A stretch of DNA of 64,000 nt from JANNYA01 sp031409855 (GCA_031409855.1 JANNYA010000066.1:1-64000); one strand, 5' to 3'. Positions 25,318 to 35,515 are shown, counted from the first letter of the stretch. The notes: generated by a model from the letters alone, not told the origin. Translations and numbers: made by a program.

Positions 25318-26611
25318 GCGCCACCGCAAGCGCCTACGCACTCGAATCATTTGGTCAGTCTTGGCGATTGGCACGCTGCTCAGCGTGCTGTTCGCCGTAT
25401 TTGCACTTATTTTGCGGGAGAACCTCGAAGATCGCATGATTGATCGGCGCATCCAAACCGAGGTCGTCAGCTTTGCGGATCAATACAAGTTAGATCCAAG
25501 CACGGGTTTCGAGTATTCGGTCATTCGCGCGCGGGTGGTCAGCGACAATAAATACGACAACCTGCCGGAAGCCTGGAAAGGCTTAAAACCCGGCGTGCAT
25601 CGTGTGATCGAGGACAATGGCGAAAAAGCAACCGGCGGCGGCAGCCGCATCGCCTACAAGCTGGCGATTTTGTACCGTGAGCCACTGTGGTTTTTTATAC
25701 GCTACGACATTACTGCCGAGGAGCGCACGCGGCGCGTCGTTACCTATTCCATTGTCTTCGCCGTCATTGCCTTTTCCGGCTTGGCCCTATTGCTCGGTTT
25801 TTACGCCTCAAGCCGGGTGATGTCACCGGTCGCTGACTTACTGCGCCGCCTGACTAGATTAAGTCGGAAAGGAAAAGTCGAAGCGCTGGCCCCGCACTTT
25901 GCTGATGATGAAGTCGGGCAGCTTGCACATGCGCTAGATGATTATGCGCAAAAGCTTACCGAACTGGTCGAGCGTGATCGCGAATTTAACTCGGACGTGA
26001 GCCATGAGCTGCGCACGCCACTTGCAATTATTCAAAGCACGACCGAATTAATGCTCAGCATGCCAAATTTGGCCGACAAAGTGCGCGAGCGACTGGCCAG
26101 GATCGACCGCGCATCAAAGCAATCAACGGAATTAATCACCGCGTTACTGCACCTTTCACGCGGTGAAAAGCAAGCGCCGAATGACGGTGAATACACTGAA
26201 TTAAGCGCGATGATCGGCACGGTCGTTGATAATAATCGCTATCACTTGATCGGCCGCCCGGTACAAGTGGAGCTGGATGCGTCGCAGAAGCTCGATGTTG
26301 CCGCGCCCGAATCGGTGCTTTCCGTCGTGCTTGGAAATTTAGTCGGCAATGCTTTTAAATATACCCGTGAAGGCTCGGTGCGCATTATTGTGCATGCGGA
26401 TCGGGTGACGGTTGAAGACACCGGCCCCGGCATTCCAGAATCTGAGCGCGAGCAGGTGTTTGACCGACATTTTCGCGGCAGTACCGGCGGGGGCAGTGGT
26501 GCCGGGCTCGGCCTGTCGATTGTGCGTCGATTGTGCGCACTTTATGGCTGGAGCGTCGAACTTGAGCCGCGCGTGCCGCATGGAATTAAGGCGGTGTTGC
26601 GGCTGCTTTAG
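25295..26611 (+). CDS. Sensor histidine kinase
   Basis: 438 aa from TTG 25295, which overlaps the regulator stop by 23 nt; the longer open frame to 25157 runs antiparallel to regulator codons and is unlikely. Helices at about 17-40 and 148-170 flank a periplasmic sensor of about 105 residues. HAMP-like linker, HisKA with His237 in FNSDVSHELRTPL, then an N-box NLVGNAFKY, G1 VEDTGPGIPE and G2 GSGAGLGLSIV. The periplasmic domain is unrecognised. It pairs with the adjacent response regulator. Confidence 0.9.
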   Translation: MTPQLPHKRHRKRLRTRIIWSVLAIGTLLSVLFAVFALILRENLEDRMIDRRIQTEVVSFADQYKLDPSTGFEYSVIRARVVSDNKYDNLPEAWKGLKPGVHRVIEDNGEKATGGGSRIAYKLAILYREPLWFFIRYDITAEERTRRVVTYSIVFAVIAFSGLALLLGFYASSRVMSPVADLLRRLTRLSRKGKVEALAPHFADDEVGQLAHALDDYAQKLTELVERDREFNSDVSHELRTPLAIIQSTTELMLSMPNLADKVRERLARIDRASKQSTELITALLHLSRGEKQAPNDGEYTELSAMIGTVVDNNRYHLIGRPVQVELDASQKLDVAAPESVLSVVLGNLVGNAFKYTREGSVRIIVHADRVTVEDTGPGIPESEREQVFDRHFRGSTGGGSGAGLGLSIVRRLCALYGWSVELEPRVPHGIKAVLRLL

Positions 26612-26750
26612 CCTAAAATCTAGCTGATTTAGTCGGTGCGCTAGCAGCGCCGACGCCCGCATTTTTCCTTAACTAATTCTTAATTTTTGACGAATCGTGC
26701 ACGTGCCGCTATCTTAGGCCTCGTTTTCGCGTCGCGCATGAGGTTTCTGC

Positions 26751-28277
26751 ATGATCTATCAACCTAGTTCAGAGCACCATTCCAGGCCGCATCGGCGCCA
26801 AGCCGTGCGCCGCGCACACACCGATTTCAACCAAGAACGCCACTGGCAGGAGCGCCCGACCCACGCGCCAGTGCTTAAGCGCTTGAGCCGAGCGATCAGC
26901 CACGGTTTTGATCGCGCAGTTTCTGGTGCCCAGTCTTTTGCTAGACATATGGTGCTAATTCCGCGCTCACTGGTGCTGGGTAGCTTCGCCGTCGCTGCTG
27001 CCGCAGTCGTTTTGCCGCTCTCAGCGAGTATTTTAGTTAATCCAGAAGTTCGTACCGTTAAGCTCAGCTTGGCGTTACCACCCATTTCGGAAACGTTGTC
27101 ACGCGAAGCCGCCACTTCGGTGCCGAATTTAGCCTCAGATTTATATGTCGCTGGCGTCAATGACGATCAGTGGCGGGTGGAAACCGTGCGGCGCAATGAA
27201 ACCGTTGGCGATATGTTTGGCCGCCTAAACCTTGGCCAAGGCGATGTGCACCGGATCGTTAATTTCAGCGAGCAAACACAGGAATTGGCACGTGTATTCC
27301 CGGGTGAGCAAATCGCGTTTCGTATGGGCGAGGGCATACTTACCGGCCTGCAATTTGATGGCGACGAGGCACATCGCGTGCTGTTGACGCTTGACGGCGA
27401 TAAAATCACGCAACGTTTGATTGAACGCCAAATGGAGCGCCGCGTGAGTTACGCCAGCGCCACCATCGAGCACTCGCTGTTTGGTTCGGCAATGAACGCG
27501 GATATGAGCGACGCTTTGATCGTGCGTCTGGCGGGTATTTTTAACTACGACATTGATTTCGCGCAAGATTTACAGCCCGGCGATAGCTTCGCGCTGGTCT
27601 ATGAGCAAATTTACCGCGATGGTGAAAAACTACGTGACGGTGAAATTATCGCCGCAACTTTCACCAATCAGGGCAAGCGCTACGAGGTTTATCGCTTTGT
27701 CGACGACGCGGGCCGCCCGGATTATTTAAGTGCCGATGGCCGTAGCCGTAAAAAGGCATTTATTCGGACTCCGGTTGAGTTCACGCGCATTACCTCAAAA
27801 TTTTCGCCGAATCGCAAACACCCGATTTTGGGACGCATGATGCGCCATATGGGTGTCGACTACGCCGCACCCACCGGCACGCCGATTATGGCGACCGGCA
27901 ATGCGGTAGTGAAATTCATCGGAGTGCAAAACGGTTACGGTAATGTCGTGATTTTGCAGCACAAAGGCGGCATCGAAACTTTGTATGGACACCAATCCCG
28001 CTTCGCCAAAGGCTTAAGCCGTGGTGATCGCGTTACGCAAAACGAAGTGATTGGTTACGTCGGTATGACCGGCCTGGCCACTGGCCCACACTTGCACTAC
28101 GAATTCCGCATCAGCGGCGCACACAAAGATCCGCTCAGTGTCGATTTACCGGTGTCCGACCCGCTTAGCGGCAGTGAAATGGCGCGCTTTAAGTCCAGCA
28201 CCGCGCCGCTATTGGCGCAATTGAGTCAGTTGCAGCAAGCGCTGGCGCTGAATCGCGACGCGTCCGCTACACGCTAA
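26751..28277 (+). CDS. M23-family peptidoglycan endopeptidase (MepM/OapA-like)
   Basis: 508 aa. A cytoplasmic basic N-terminus, a single membrane helix at about residues 72-94, a LysM-like/OapA-type region (TVGDMFGRLNLGQGDVHRIV) and a C-terminal LytM domain. Zinc ligands are His366 and Asp370 in RHMGVDYAAPTG and the late HxH in GPHLHYEF. It cleaves peptidoglycan cross-links during growth or division. It is followed 10 bp later by anmK, the recycling kinase for anhydro-muropeptides, so both likely serve wall turnover. Confidence 0.92.
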   Translation: MIYQPSSEHHSRPHRRQAVRRAHTDFNQERHWQERPTHAPVLKRLSRAISHGFDRAVSGAQSFARHMVLIPRSLVLGSFAVAAAAVVLPLSASILVNPEVRTVKLSLALPPISETLSREAATSVPNLASDLYVAGVNDDQWRVETVRRNETVGDMFGRLNLGQGDVHRIVNFSEQTQELARVFPGEQIAFRMGEGILTGLQFDGDEAHRVLLTLDGDKITQRLIERQMERRVSYASATIEHSLFGSAMNADMSDALIVRLAGIFNYDIDFAQDLQPGDSFALVYEQIYRDGEKLRDGEIIAATFTNQGKRYEVYRFVDDAGRPDYLSADGRSRKKAFIRTPVEFTRITSKFSPNRKHPILGRMMRHMGVDYAAPTGTPIMATGNAVVKFIGVQNGYGNVVILQHKGGIETLYGHQSRFAKGLSRGDRVTQNEVIGYVGMTGLATGPHLHYEFRISGAHKDPLSVDLPVSDPLSGSEMARFKSSTAPLLAQLSQLQQALALNRDASATR

Positions 28278-28287
28278 TTTGGGGCGA

Positions 28288-29373
28288 ATGAGTCAGATCC
28301 GAAAGTACTACCTCGGCCTGATTTCTGGCACCAGCTGCGACGGCATTGACGCCGCGTTGCTAAGTTTTGAGCCGCTGCAGGTGCATTTTGCAAAAACCTA
28401 TGGCTTTCCCAGAGAATGGCGTGAATTGGCTTTAGCGCTCGGGCAGGGCCAGGAATTAGTCAACTTAGACGATCTGGGTCAGCTTGACGTTGCCCTCGGC
28501 AAGGCTTTTAGCGACGCCGCATTGCAGCTTTTAATTGAAGCGGGCATTTCCCCCAATCAAATTACCGCGATTGGCAGCCACGGACAAACCGTGCGGCACC
28601 GGCCGAATTTGGCGCACCCATTCACGTTGCAATTGGGGTGTCCACATGTGATCGCCGAACGCACCGGCATTAAAGTAGTTGCAGATTTTCGTCGGCGCGA
28701 TGTCGCCGCTGGCGGCCAAGGCGCGCCGCTGGTGCCGGCGTTTCACGCAGCGGTGTTCCCGCCGGGCAGCGTCGTGTTAAATCTGGGCGGCATTGCCAAC
28801 GTTACGATTCTGGGGCCCGCAGTGCTCGGCTTCGATACTGGCCCCGCAAACTGCCTACTGGATGCGCATGCGCTGGCCGAATTCGGTTTATCCCATGATG
28901 CCGGTGGCGCAATTGCCGCACGCGGCAAGGTCAACACCGCGCTGCTATCACGCCTGGCAGCCGATCCGTATTTTGCGACCCCGGCACCAAAAAGTACCGG
29001 TCGTGAAACCTTTAATCTTGCCTGGGTGCGCGCACGCGCTGGTGCGACCGATCAAGATATCAGCGCAGAGGATTTGCAAGCGACCTTGTTAGAGCTAACC
29101 GCAATTACGATTCGCGATGCCTTAAAACCCTTTGCAGCGGGCGAAATTTTAGTGTGCGGTGGCGGCGTGCATTGCCCGCCGCTGCTAGCGCGTTTGGCCT
29201 ATCACTGCGGCGTGCCAGTGCGCTCGACGACTGAGTTTGGTATCGATCCTGACTTCGTAGAAGCCGCCGCATTCGCTTGGCTAGCGCGCGAAACGCTGGA
29301 AAATCGCCCTGGAAATCGCCCCGAAGTAACGGGTGCAAAGGGTTTGCGGGTGCTTGGCAGCGTTGTGGCTTAA
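28288..29373 (+). CDS. anmK: Anhydro-N-acetylmuramic acid kinase
   Basis: 361 aa from ATG 28288. YYLGLISGTSCDGIDAALL is the nucleotide/sugar-binding start of the family, with IGSHGQTVRHRP, FRRRDVAAGGQGAPLVPAFH and GGIANVT, then GFDTGPANCLLD and the late ILVCGGGVHCPPL. It phosphorylates and opens anhydroMurNAc from recycled peptidoglycan to give MurNAc-6-phosphate. It follows the M23 peptidase gene closely. Confidence 0.96.
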   Translation: MSQIRKYYLGLISGTSCDGIDAALLSFEPLQVHFAKTYGFPREWRELALALGQGQELVNLDDLGQLDVALGKAFSDAALQLLIEAGISPNQITAIGSHGQTVRHRPNLAHPFTLQLGCPHVIAERTGIKVVADFRRRDVAAGGQGAPLVPAFHAAVFPPGSVVLNLGGIANVTILGPAVLGFDTGPANCLLDAHALAEFGLSHDAGGAIAARGKVNTALLSRLAADPYFATPAPKSTGRETFNLAWVRARAGATDQDISAEDLQATLLELTAITIRDALKPFAAGEILVCGGGVHCPPLLARLAYHCGVPVRSTTEFGIDPDFVEAAAFAWLARETLENRPGNRPEVTGAKGLRVLGSVVA

Positions 29374-29774
29374 GCCAAATCAGGCAAGGTGTAGTCAAAC
29401 TTGTAGCTGTGTTTGCCCTCGGCAATAATGATTTCCATGCTGCCGACTAGGCCTTCGAGTGCGTCAGTGCCCGAGTCCGGCACCACAGTTAAGCTCAAAC
29501 TCGCCGCGCCACGATTCATTGTGCCGCTGTGCTGCAACACAAAACTCCCCGCACGCCCAGAAAGAGTGCCCTGCACCAGCTCCATCGCAACATAGCCCGC
29601 CGAGCCCGCAATTTTACTGCGCATCGCCAGCATTTGGCCGACGCTGGTGGCGTCCAGCTCGCCGTGAAAACGCTTATCCAATAGCATGCGCCCGATCACT
29701 TCCCCAGCCGCCGCTGTTTCAGCCGCTTGCGGGATGATTTTGACGTCGAATGCGCCTTCAATGGATGTGGACAT
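29370..29774 (-). CDS. DUF3224 domain protein
   Basis: 134 aa. The family signature is evident: GRMLLDKRFHGELDATSVGQ, GSAGYVAMELVQGTLSGR, SFVLQHSGTMNRG, VVPDSGTDALEGLVG and the C-terminal GKHSYKFDYTL. DUF3224 proteins form a small lipocalin-like barrel of unknown function. Convergent with anmK and overlapping its end by 4 nt. Confidence 0.88.
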   Translation of the reverse strand: MSTSIEGAFDVKIIPQAAETAAAGEVIGRMLLDKRFHGELDATSVGQMLAMRSKIAGSAGYVAMELVQGTLSGRAGSFVLQHSGTMNRGAASLSLTVVPDSGTDALEGLVGSMEIIIAEGKHSYKFDYTLPDLA

Positions 29775-29916
29775 GCGTGTTTCCGAAGCGTGGAGTGCCG
29801 CGCATGATAGCCCAGTCCTACGTGGCGCAACTCAATTTAACAGTGGCCTAGGGCATCAATTTAGCCTGGCACCCAGCGATTTCACCCAAATATCACTTTG
29901 GCACTTTAATTTCGAT

Positions 29917-29934
29917 TTAACCCTCTGTTAACCT
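29917..29934 (+). promoter_or_regulatory. Palindromic element TTAAC-N5-GTTAA upstream of receptor 1
   Basis: TTAACCCTCTGTTAACCT, 94 bp before the receptor ATG. 17 of 18 bases match the element at 37769-37786 upstream of receptor 2. The inverted halves TTAAC/GTTAA suggest an operator for a dimeric regulator. Confidence 0.55.
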
Positions 29935-30027
29935 CCGCCGGTTCGCTTTTCGCGTGACAACTCAACCCAGGTTGGCAGTGCTTGCTTGGAAACTGACTCT
30001 CTCTTAAGTTTTCGGAGAATTATTAAT

Positions 30028-32907
30028 ATGATGAATCAAACTCAATTAGTGCGTTCCGTTCGCACCGCTCTACTCGCAGGATTGGCCGTTTCCTTCACCG
30101 CACCTGTTTTTGCCGCCGAAGGCGACGAGCAGACGATGAAAGAAGTGGAAGTGCTCGGCTCGCGCATTAAGCGCGCTGATACTGAAACCGCTAGCCCAGT
30201 ATTAATGATTGATGCCGCCGCCATTGAACGCGCGGGTGTTGCGACGCTCGGCGACATTATTCAAGAACTTCCAGCCATTGCCGGTGCGGCGACGAATCCA
30301 TCGGTTAATAATGGTGGCGGTGACGGCGCTGCTAAAATCTCGCTGCGTGGCTTGGGTGACGAACGAACGTTGTTGTTAGTGAATGGCCGTCGCTTGAACT
30401 ACAACGACGTCAACTCAATTCCAGCGAGTTTGGTTGCGTCTATTGAAATCCTTAAAGATGGCGCTTCGGCAATTTACGGCACCGACGCAATCGGTGGCGT
30501 GGTCAACTTCATTCTGAAGAATGACTACGAGGGCGCTCAAGTAAATCTAGACTACGGTGTATCCGCCGAAGATGACGGCGAACGCATGGGCGGTTCAGCT
30601 GCGTTCGGCGTCGCTGGCGAACGTGGTAATTTCATGGTCAATTTGAATTACAGCGACCAAGAAGAAGTTTCTGCCGCTGATCGTGATTATTCGCGTAATG
30701 CGTTATCACTGTATAGCGGTACCGTTACTGTCGGTGGCTCAAGCCGCACTACGACAGGGCGTTACACAGTGCCGCGTTCCGTGGCTCCAGCTGCCTGCCC
30801 AGGCACCAGTGCGAATATCGCCCTGACACGTATAGATGGGCGCCCTGGAACTGCGATTTCGGATTTCCGATGCTTCGCTGCGCCTGGTGATTTATTCAAT
30901 TACCAAGCCGTCGGAAACCTGCAGTTGACTCCACAGGAACGTGCAGGACTATTCTTTGCTGGTAATTTTAACTTCACTGATACCGTTACTGGCTACATGG
31001 AAGCTTGGACACAAAGCACAAGTTCAGCACAACAAATCGCGCCGTTGCCATTCGATGGCCGTCTGGGCCAAGATGACATCGTGCTACCCGCTAACAGTGC
31101 TTTCAACCCGTTTGGCGTTGATATTAGGGACAGCCGTTTGCGCTTAAGCCGCATTGGTAATCGCCGTTCCGAGTTTGATACAGATTCCAAACAAATTAAC
31201 GTCGGTGTTAAGGGTGCATTTGGCGATACCTCCTGGGATTGGGATGTCGGCGGCACCTATGGCAAATTGACGCAAGATTTGACCCAGACGGGCTATCTAT
31301 TAACTTCCGCCCTGGGTGCAGCTCTTGGACCCTCGTTCTTCGCAGGCCCGAATCGTACTTTGCCGACTTGCGGTACCCGTGCGGCACCGATCGCCGGTTG
31401 TATTCCCGTCGATTTTTTTGGCGCACCACCTGACGCAACGACCGCTGCCGGTCAAGCGCAGTTAGCGGCGTTAGGATCCATTGCTACGAATACGGTCAAT
31501 TCCACAGTTCAAACGTTGAAAACTCTTAACGGGCTGGTTCGGGGCGACGTTTTCGAAACCTCAGCGGGCACCGCCGGTGTTGCTATCGGCGTCGAGTGGC
31601 GTAAAGATTATTACAATTTCGAGCCTGACTTTTTAGCGCGCTTGAACCCTAGCTTTACCTGCTTAATTTCTTCTGAAGCATGCACCACACCTACCGTTGG
31701 TGAGACTTCCGTGAAGGAAGTCTACGCTGAAATATACGTGCCGCTCTTGGCTGATGCGCCGTTCGCACAAAAACTAAACCTCACGGGTGGCGTTCGCTTC
31801 TCCGACTATGACACTTTCGGCAACACAACCAATGGCAAAATTGGTGTGGAATGGAAACCGTTTGAAGATTTATTAGTGCGAGCAACGTACGCACAAGTGT
31901 TTCGGGCGCCGACCATCACCGATTTGTTTGGTGGGCAAACTGCAGCTTCGGACAGTTTCACCGACCCGTGCAATCGTTACGGCAGCGCATCAAATCCACG
32001 TTCTGCTCTGAAAGATGTCGCATGCCGAAACGTCCCAACAAACGGCTCGTTTAATCAAACCGATACCCAGTTGTCGGCCATTGCTAGTGGCAATCCAAAT
32101 GTACAGCCAGAAGATGGCACCACGCTCACCTATGGTTTCGTTTACAGCCCAACTTACTTGGACGGCGCGTCGGCCACCTTAGATTTTTGGCGTTATTCGT
32201 TGGAAAAAACCATTGGCGCCTTTGGAACTCAGCCCATTCTTAATGGTTGCTTCACATCCGGTGTGTTTTGTGATCGCTATTCACGCGGTACCGATGGCGA
32301 AATTTTGCGCTTGTTCAACATCGCCGACAACGTTGGCACCACGGATACCAACGGCGTCGATATTGGCTTGCGCTATAACTTTGATACGGAATCTGCCGGA
32401 GCCTTTCGCTTCAACTTAGACTCCACCTATGTCGATAAATATGACACTGGTATCATTTTAGCGGGTTCGTCCACGCCGATTTTTGTGCGTCAAAATGCCG
32501 GTACGTTCTTGAGCCCAGCACAAGGTGGCGATGGTAACTATAGCCGTTGGCGCGGTTTGGGCAATGCGGTTTGGACGCTGGGTGACTTAGATGTTTCCTG
32601 GACTTCACGCTACATCCACCGTTTCGTCGTCGGCAGCAATAATCCAAACGTCAACTCAACCTGTGCCGATGCCGGTGGCCGCGCCTTTCAATGCCGTATC
32701 GAGCGGGGTGCCCAGACCTATCACAATCTGTCGGTGGGTTACAAAGTGGAACCTATCAATACCAAGTTCCGTTTCGGTGTCGACAACGCGTTCGACAAAC
32801 AACCGCCTATCGTGTTCCAAAACAACTCACTCAACGGCAACACCGATGAGCGCACGTTTGACACGGTCGGCCGTTACTTCTGGATCACTTCAAGCACAAC
32901 GTTCTAA
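30028..32907 (+). CDS. TonB-dependent outer-membrane receptor 1
   Basis: 959 aa from ATG 30028 (a second ATG directly follows), with GGAG ahead. Signal peptide to about VFAAEG, then the plug: VEVLGSRIKRADTETASPVL, TLGDIIQELPAIAGA, ISLRGLGDERTLLLVNGRR, IEILKDGASAIYG, DAIGGVVNFI. The barrel ends with an aromatic C-terminus (TTF). The long size and polar, Cys-pair-containing loops (e.g. C...GTRAAPIAGC) match receptors of Xanthomonadales and sphingomonads for peptides, sugars or other bulky ligands. Highly similar to receptor 2 in the barrel (both contain DPCN, YGSA, NPRS, then ACRNVPTNG). Transcription ends at the hairpin 32934-32964. Confidence 0.95.
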   Translation: MMNQTQLVRSVRTALLAGLAVSFTAPVFAAEGDEQTMKEVEVLGSRIKRADTETASPVLMIDAAAIERAGVATLGDIIQELPAIAGAATNPSVNNGGGDGAAKISLRGLGDERTLLLVNGRRLNYNDVNSIPASLVASIEILKDGASAIYGTDAIGGVVNFILKNDYEGAQVNLDYGVSAEDDGERMGGSAAFGVAGERGNFMVNLNYSDQEEVSAADRDYSRNALSLYSGTVTVGGSSRTTTGRYTVPRSVAPAACPGTSANIALTRIDGRPGTAISDFRCFAAPGDLFNYQAVGNLQLTPQERAGLFFAGNFNFTDTVTGYMEAWTQSTSSAQQIAPLPFDGRLGQDDIVLPANSAFNPFGVDIRDSRLRLSRIGNRRSEFDTDSKQINVGVKGAFGDTSWDWDVGGTYGKLTQDLTQTGYLLTSALGAALGPSFFAGPNRTLPTCGTRAAPIAGCIPVDFFGAPPDATTAAGQAQLAALGSIATNTVNSTVQTLKTLNGLVRGDVFETSAGTAGVAIGVEWRKDYYNFEPDFLARLNPSFTCLISSEACTTPTVGETSVKEVYAEIYVPLLADAPFAQKLNLTGGVRFSDYDTFGNTTNGKIGVEWKPFEDLLVRATYAQVFRAPTITDLFGGQTAASDSFTDPCNRYGSASNPRSALKDVACRNVPTNGSFNQTDTQLSAIASGNPNVQPEDGTTLTYGFVYSPTYLDGASATLDFWRYSLEKTIGAFGTQPILNGCFTSGVFCDRYSRGTDGEILRLFNIADNVGTTDTNGVDIGLRYNFDTESAGAFRFNLDSTYVDKYDTGIILAGSSTPIFVRQNAGTFLSPAQGGDGNYSRWRGLGNAVWTLGDLDVSWTSRYIHRFVVGSNNPNVNSTCADAGGRAFQCRIERGAQTYHNLSVGYKVEPINTKFRFGVDNAFDKQPPIVFQNNSLNGNTDERTFDTVGRYFWITSSTTF

Positions 32908-32933
32908 ACACTGGATGTTTGTTTGAATATCGA

Positions 32934-32964
32934 AAACCGTGCGATGCAAGTCGCACGGTTTTTT
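32934..32964. terminator. Bidirectional rho-independent terminator
   Basis: AAACCGTGCGA (32934-32944) pairs with TCGCACGGTTT (32951-32961) around a 6-nt loop, flanked by A-run and T-run. It separates the convergent receptor 1 and sulfotransferase 1 genes. Confidence 0.9.
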
Positions 32965-34831
32965 AATTCCTGTATGAAAAATACGCCATCCAAGGATCTA
33001 ATAACTTGTTCGCTCCGCTTGCTTCAAACTCCGGCAAATACCGCTGAAAGCGATTTAGGGCGCGGGTATTGACCGCTTCGGTCACGGCGGCATAGCTGGG
33101 TGTTGAGATCGCGCGCGTTTTTGCCCTTTCGGTAAAATTAAGCAGCTCTGGCAGCCAAGGCAAGCCTAGAAATTCAACCAGTGCAGCTGCGGTTTCAGCG
33201 GTATTTTCGACAAATGACTCGTATTTAAGCTCGAAAATAGCCAGCGTTAATTTCTGGCGAGCATCGGCGTAAAAACTAAACACCCGGTCGTACATGCTTG
33301 AAGTTGCTGCCAGGGTGCGCATCGTTACTGCAAACGCGGGCGCGCGAAAATGTTGCATATAGCAACTCAGCACACAATCGGCAGGTTGGCGAATCACAAC
33401 AATCACTTTTGCGCGCGGGAACAAGGCTTGAATCAGCGGTAGCCGGGCCAAATTCAGCGGGTTTTTGTCGACGTAGCGCGCGCCTGAGCTTAAGTTTGGG
33501 CTGACCTTGTTGCACAAGGAAAAATAATGTGCACGCAAATCACCAAGCTGCTCAACACTTAGCCGGTCAAGTTCAGCCGGGTAGCGCAAACCCATATCTT
33601 GCATGCGCAGAATGCATTTTTGCAAAAATGCTTGCTCATCAAAGGACTGTAGTGCCGGGTGCGCGTCCAGTAATTGCTCCAGCAGCGTCGTGCCCGAGCG
33701 TGGAAAGCCGACCACGAATACCGGATCGGGCCGATCATCCATTGCGGGCTGCACGGCGAACTTAGGAAATCCTTGATTTAACAGCACCAATGGATCTTCC
33801 TCAAACGCCATTTTTGGGTGCGCAGCTGCTACCTGCGCAAAACGCGCTTCATGCGCTTCGTTCAGCAATGCGAACACAGCCTGCGGCTTGTTCAGAGCAT
33901 CCAGCGCTTTCGCCAATTCAAACTGCAGTGCAATGCGTAAATTCGGCTCCAACTTAGTGCCCAGCAAGGGCTCAAGCATGGCTGCTACCTGATCGAAGCG
34001 TTTTTCCCGCGCTGCCAAGCGGGCGTCAAACTGCATCAGTGTTTGCCCGGCTTTGCTTTTCATACGGGTTGCGATGGCTGCATCCGGCGCAAATTCCGCG
34101 CCCAAGGCAGTCAGCTTGGCACGCGTATCACGCATCTTCACCAGTTGGTTCGAGCGCTCGTAACTCAGTCCTAAGCTAATTAGGGCAAAGGGATATTCAG
34201 CTGCCTTTGGCGAAACCTTAAGCGATGCCGCTTCTGCCCCGGCATAGTCGCTCAGTTGCAAAACTAAAAAGGCGTATTCGACCGCTAAATCGGCCGGCAT
34301 CGGTGCCGCTTGCAATCGCTGTGCGTTGTCTTTGGCCAAGTCAATTTCATCGAGGGCAATTAGGCATTTCAAATAAAACAGTGCGACTTCCAAGTCCTGA
34401 TCGAGCCCGTTTTTAAGCGCCTGCACCACTTCAGCTTTCGCAAGCAGCACTTCCCCTAACTCAAACGCCGCGCGCGCAAGGCCAAAATGCACGCTGCCGT
34501 CCGAAAAGCCAAGCTGTTGCGCCCTTCGTAAGGCCGCGAATGCGGCTTGTGGGTTTGCCAATTCCAATAGTGCGTTGCCCAAATTCGCATGGTGTTCGGG
34601 CACCTGGGATTCGAGCAAAATTAGCGCGCGGTACACTTGTGCCGCCGCTTCTGCCTCGCGCAGCGCCGAGTGCGCTAAGCCTTTCGCGGTTAGCCACGCG
34701 CTGTCGCCTGGCGTTGATGCTAAAGCGCGATCAGCCCAGGCCAAAGTCTGCTGCGGTTTGCCGTTTGCCAGCGCATCAAATGCGCTCTGCAGTGACGGGT
34801 TTGGCGGTGGCACAGCATTCGGGATAGTCAT
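32963..34831 (-). CDS. TPR-repeat sulfotransferase 1
   Basis: 622 aa. The N-terminal half (about 10-345) is built of TPR-like helical repeats (e.g. HHANLGNALLELANPQAAFA). The C-terminal half is a PAPS-dependent sulfotransferase with the 5'-phosphosulfate loop FVVGFPRSGTTLLEQ (376-382), the acidic residue segment FDEQAFLQ, and the 3'-phosphate motif around RAKVIVVIRQPADCVLS. It should move a sulfuryl group to a hydroxyl, possibly tyrosine or sugar. It is divergent from the 2OG oxygenase gene with 52 bp between starts. Paralogue of the product at 41457-43235. Confidence 0.88.
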   Translation of the reverse strand: MTIPNAVPPPNPSLQSAFDALANGKPQQTLAWADRALASTPGDSAWLTAKGLAHSALREAEAAAQVYRALILLESQVPEHHANLGNALLELANPQAAFAALRRAQQLGFSDGSVHFGLARAAFELGEVLLAKAEVVQALKNGLDQDLEVALFYLKCLIALDEIDLAKDNAQRLQAAPMPADLAVEYAFLVLQLSDYAGAEAASLKVSPKAAEYPFALISLGLSYERSNQLVKMRDTRAKLTALGAEFAPDAAIATRMKSKAGQTLMQFDARLAAREKRFDQVAAMLEPLLGTKLEPNLRIALQFELAKALDALNKPQAVFALLNEAHEARFAQVAAAHPKMAFEEDPLVLLNQGFPKFAVQPAMDDRPDPVFVVGFPRSGTTLLEQLLDAHPALQSFDEQAFLQKCILRMQDMGLRYPAELDRLSVEQLGDLRAHYFSLCNKVSPNLSSGARYVDKNPLNLARLPLIQALFPRAKVIVVIRQPADCVLSCYMQHFRAPAFAVTMRTLAATSSMYDRVFSFYADARQKLTLAIFELKYESFVENTAETAAALVEFLGLPWLPELLNFTERAKTRAISTPSYAAVTEAVNTRALNRFQRYLPEFEASGANKLLDPWMAYFSYRN

Positions 34832-34883
34832 TTCAGATCAACTCAGGCAATGTTGCACGATTAAACCACCGATCTGTCGAAAT

Positions 34884-35513
34884 ATGCCCGCCCCGATTAG
34901 TCAACCACCCAATGAGCCTGCTGCCATTGTGACCGCAGCGCTGTCGCTTAGCAGCTACGTACAGGTATTTGACAACGCTTTGCCCGCAACCTTTTGCCAG
35001 CAAATGCTGCAGTCTTTTAATTCGCTCGCGCGCTTTCATAAGCCAAACGGCCGTGGTGTGCGCGCCGGGCACGACGCTAGCGCATGGACTGAACTTGATA
35101 TCTCGCCGCTGACTGATGTGAGTTTTCGGCAAATTGTACTTGCCAATATGCACAAGCACTTAGCGCTCTATAACGCCGCCATTGCACAATCCGCGCCGGT
35201 GCCAACGCTGCCCATTCCGGGTACCGACAAAATCAGTGAACTGATTGTCAAACGCTATCGCCCCGATGCCGATGAAGCGTTTCAGCTGCATTTTGACGCG
35301 CTTGGCCCAGTGGCAAACCGCTACATGGTGTTTCTTTGGTATCTAAATGATGTGGCGGAGGGAGGCGAAACTGAGTTTCCAGCGCTTAATGTTTCCGTCG
35401 AACCCAAGGCCGGCCGCCTGGTGATGTTTCCGCCGTATTGGATGTATCAGCATCAGGGGAAAGCGCCACGCAGCGGTGACAAATACATTTTTTCCAGTTA
35501 TTTTTTGTTTTGA
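34884..35513 (+). CDS. 2OG-Fe(II) oxygenase 1 (prolyl-hydroxylase-like)
   Basis: 209 aa from ATG 34884; the open frame extends upstream to 34575 but that part is antisense to the sulfotransferase and non-conserved. The double-stranded beta-helix has the iron ligands His136 and Asp138 (LHFDAL) and His190 (YQHQG), and Lys200 is placed to bind 2-oxoglutarate. Flanking conserved pieces are ELIVKRY, YMVFLWYLNDVAEGGETEF and PKAGRLVMFPPYWM. It should hydroxylate a protein or small molecule. Start of a three-gene series with the methyltransferase and AspH-like genes. Paralogue at 40880-41440. Confidence 0.9.
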   Translation: MPAPISQPPNEPAAIVTAALSLSSYVQVFDNALPATFCQQMLQSFNSLARFHKPNGRGVRAGHDASAWTELDISPLTDVSFRQIVLANMHKHLALYNAAIAQSAPVPTLPIPGTDKISELIVKRYRPDADEAFQLHFDALGPVANRYMVFLWYLNDVAEGGETEFPALNVSVEPKAGRLVMFPPYWMYQHQGKAPRSGDKYIFSSYFLF

Positions 35514-35515
35514 CC

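Noticed and set aside
34575..34883. Upstream extension of 2OG oxygenase 1
   Set aside because: Antisense to the sulfotransferase N-terminus; oxygenase homology starts after ATG 34884.
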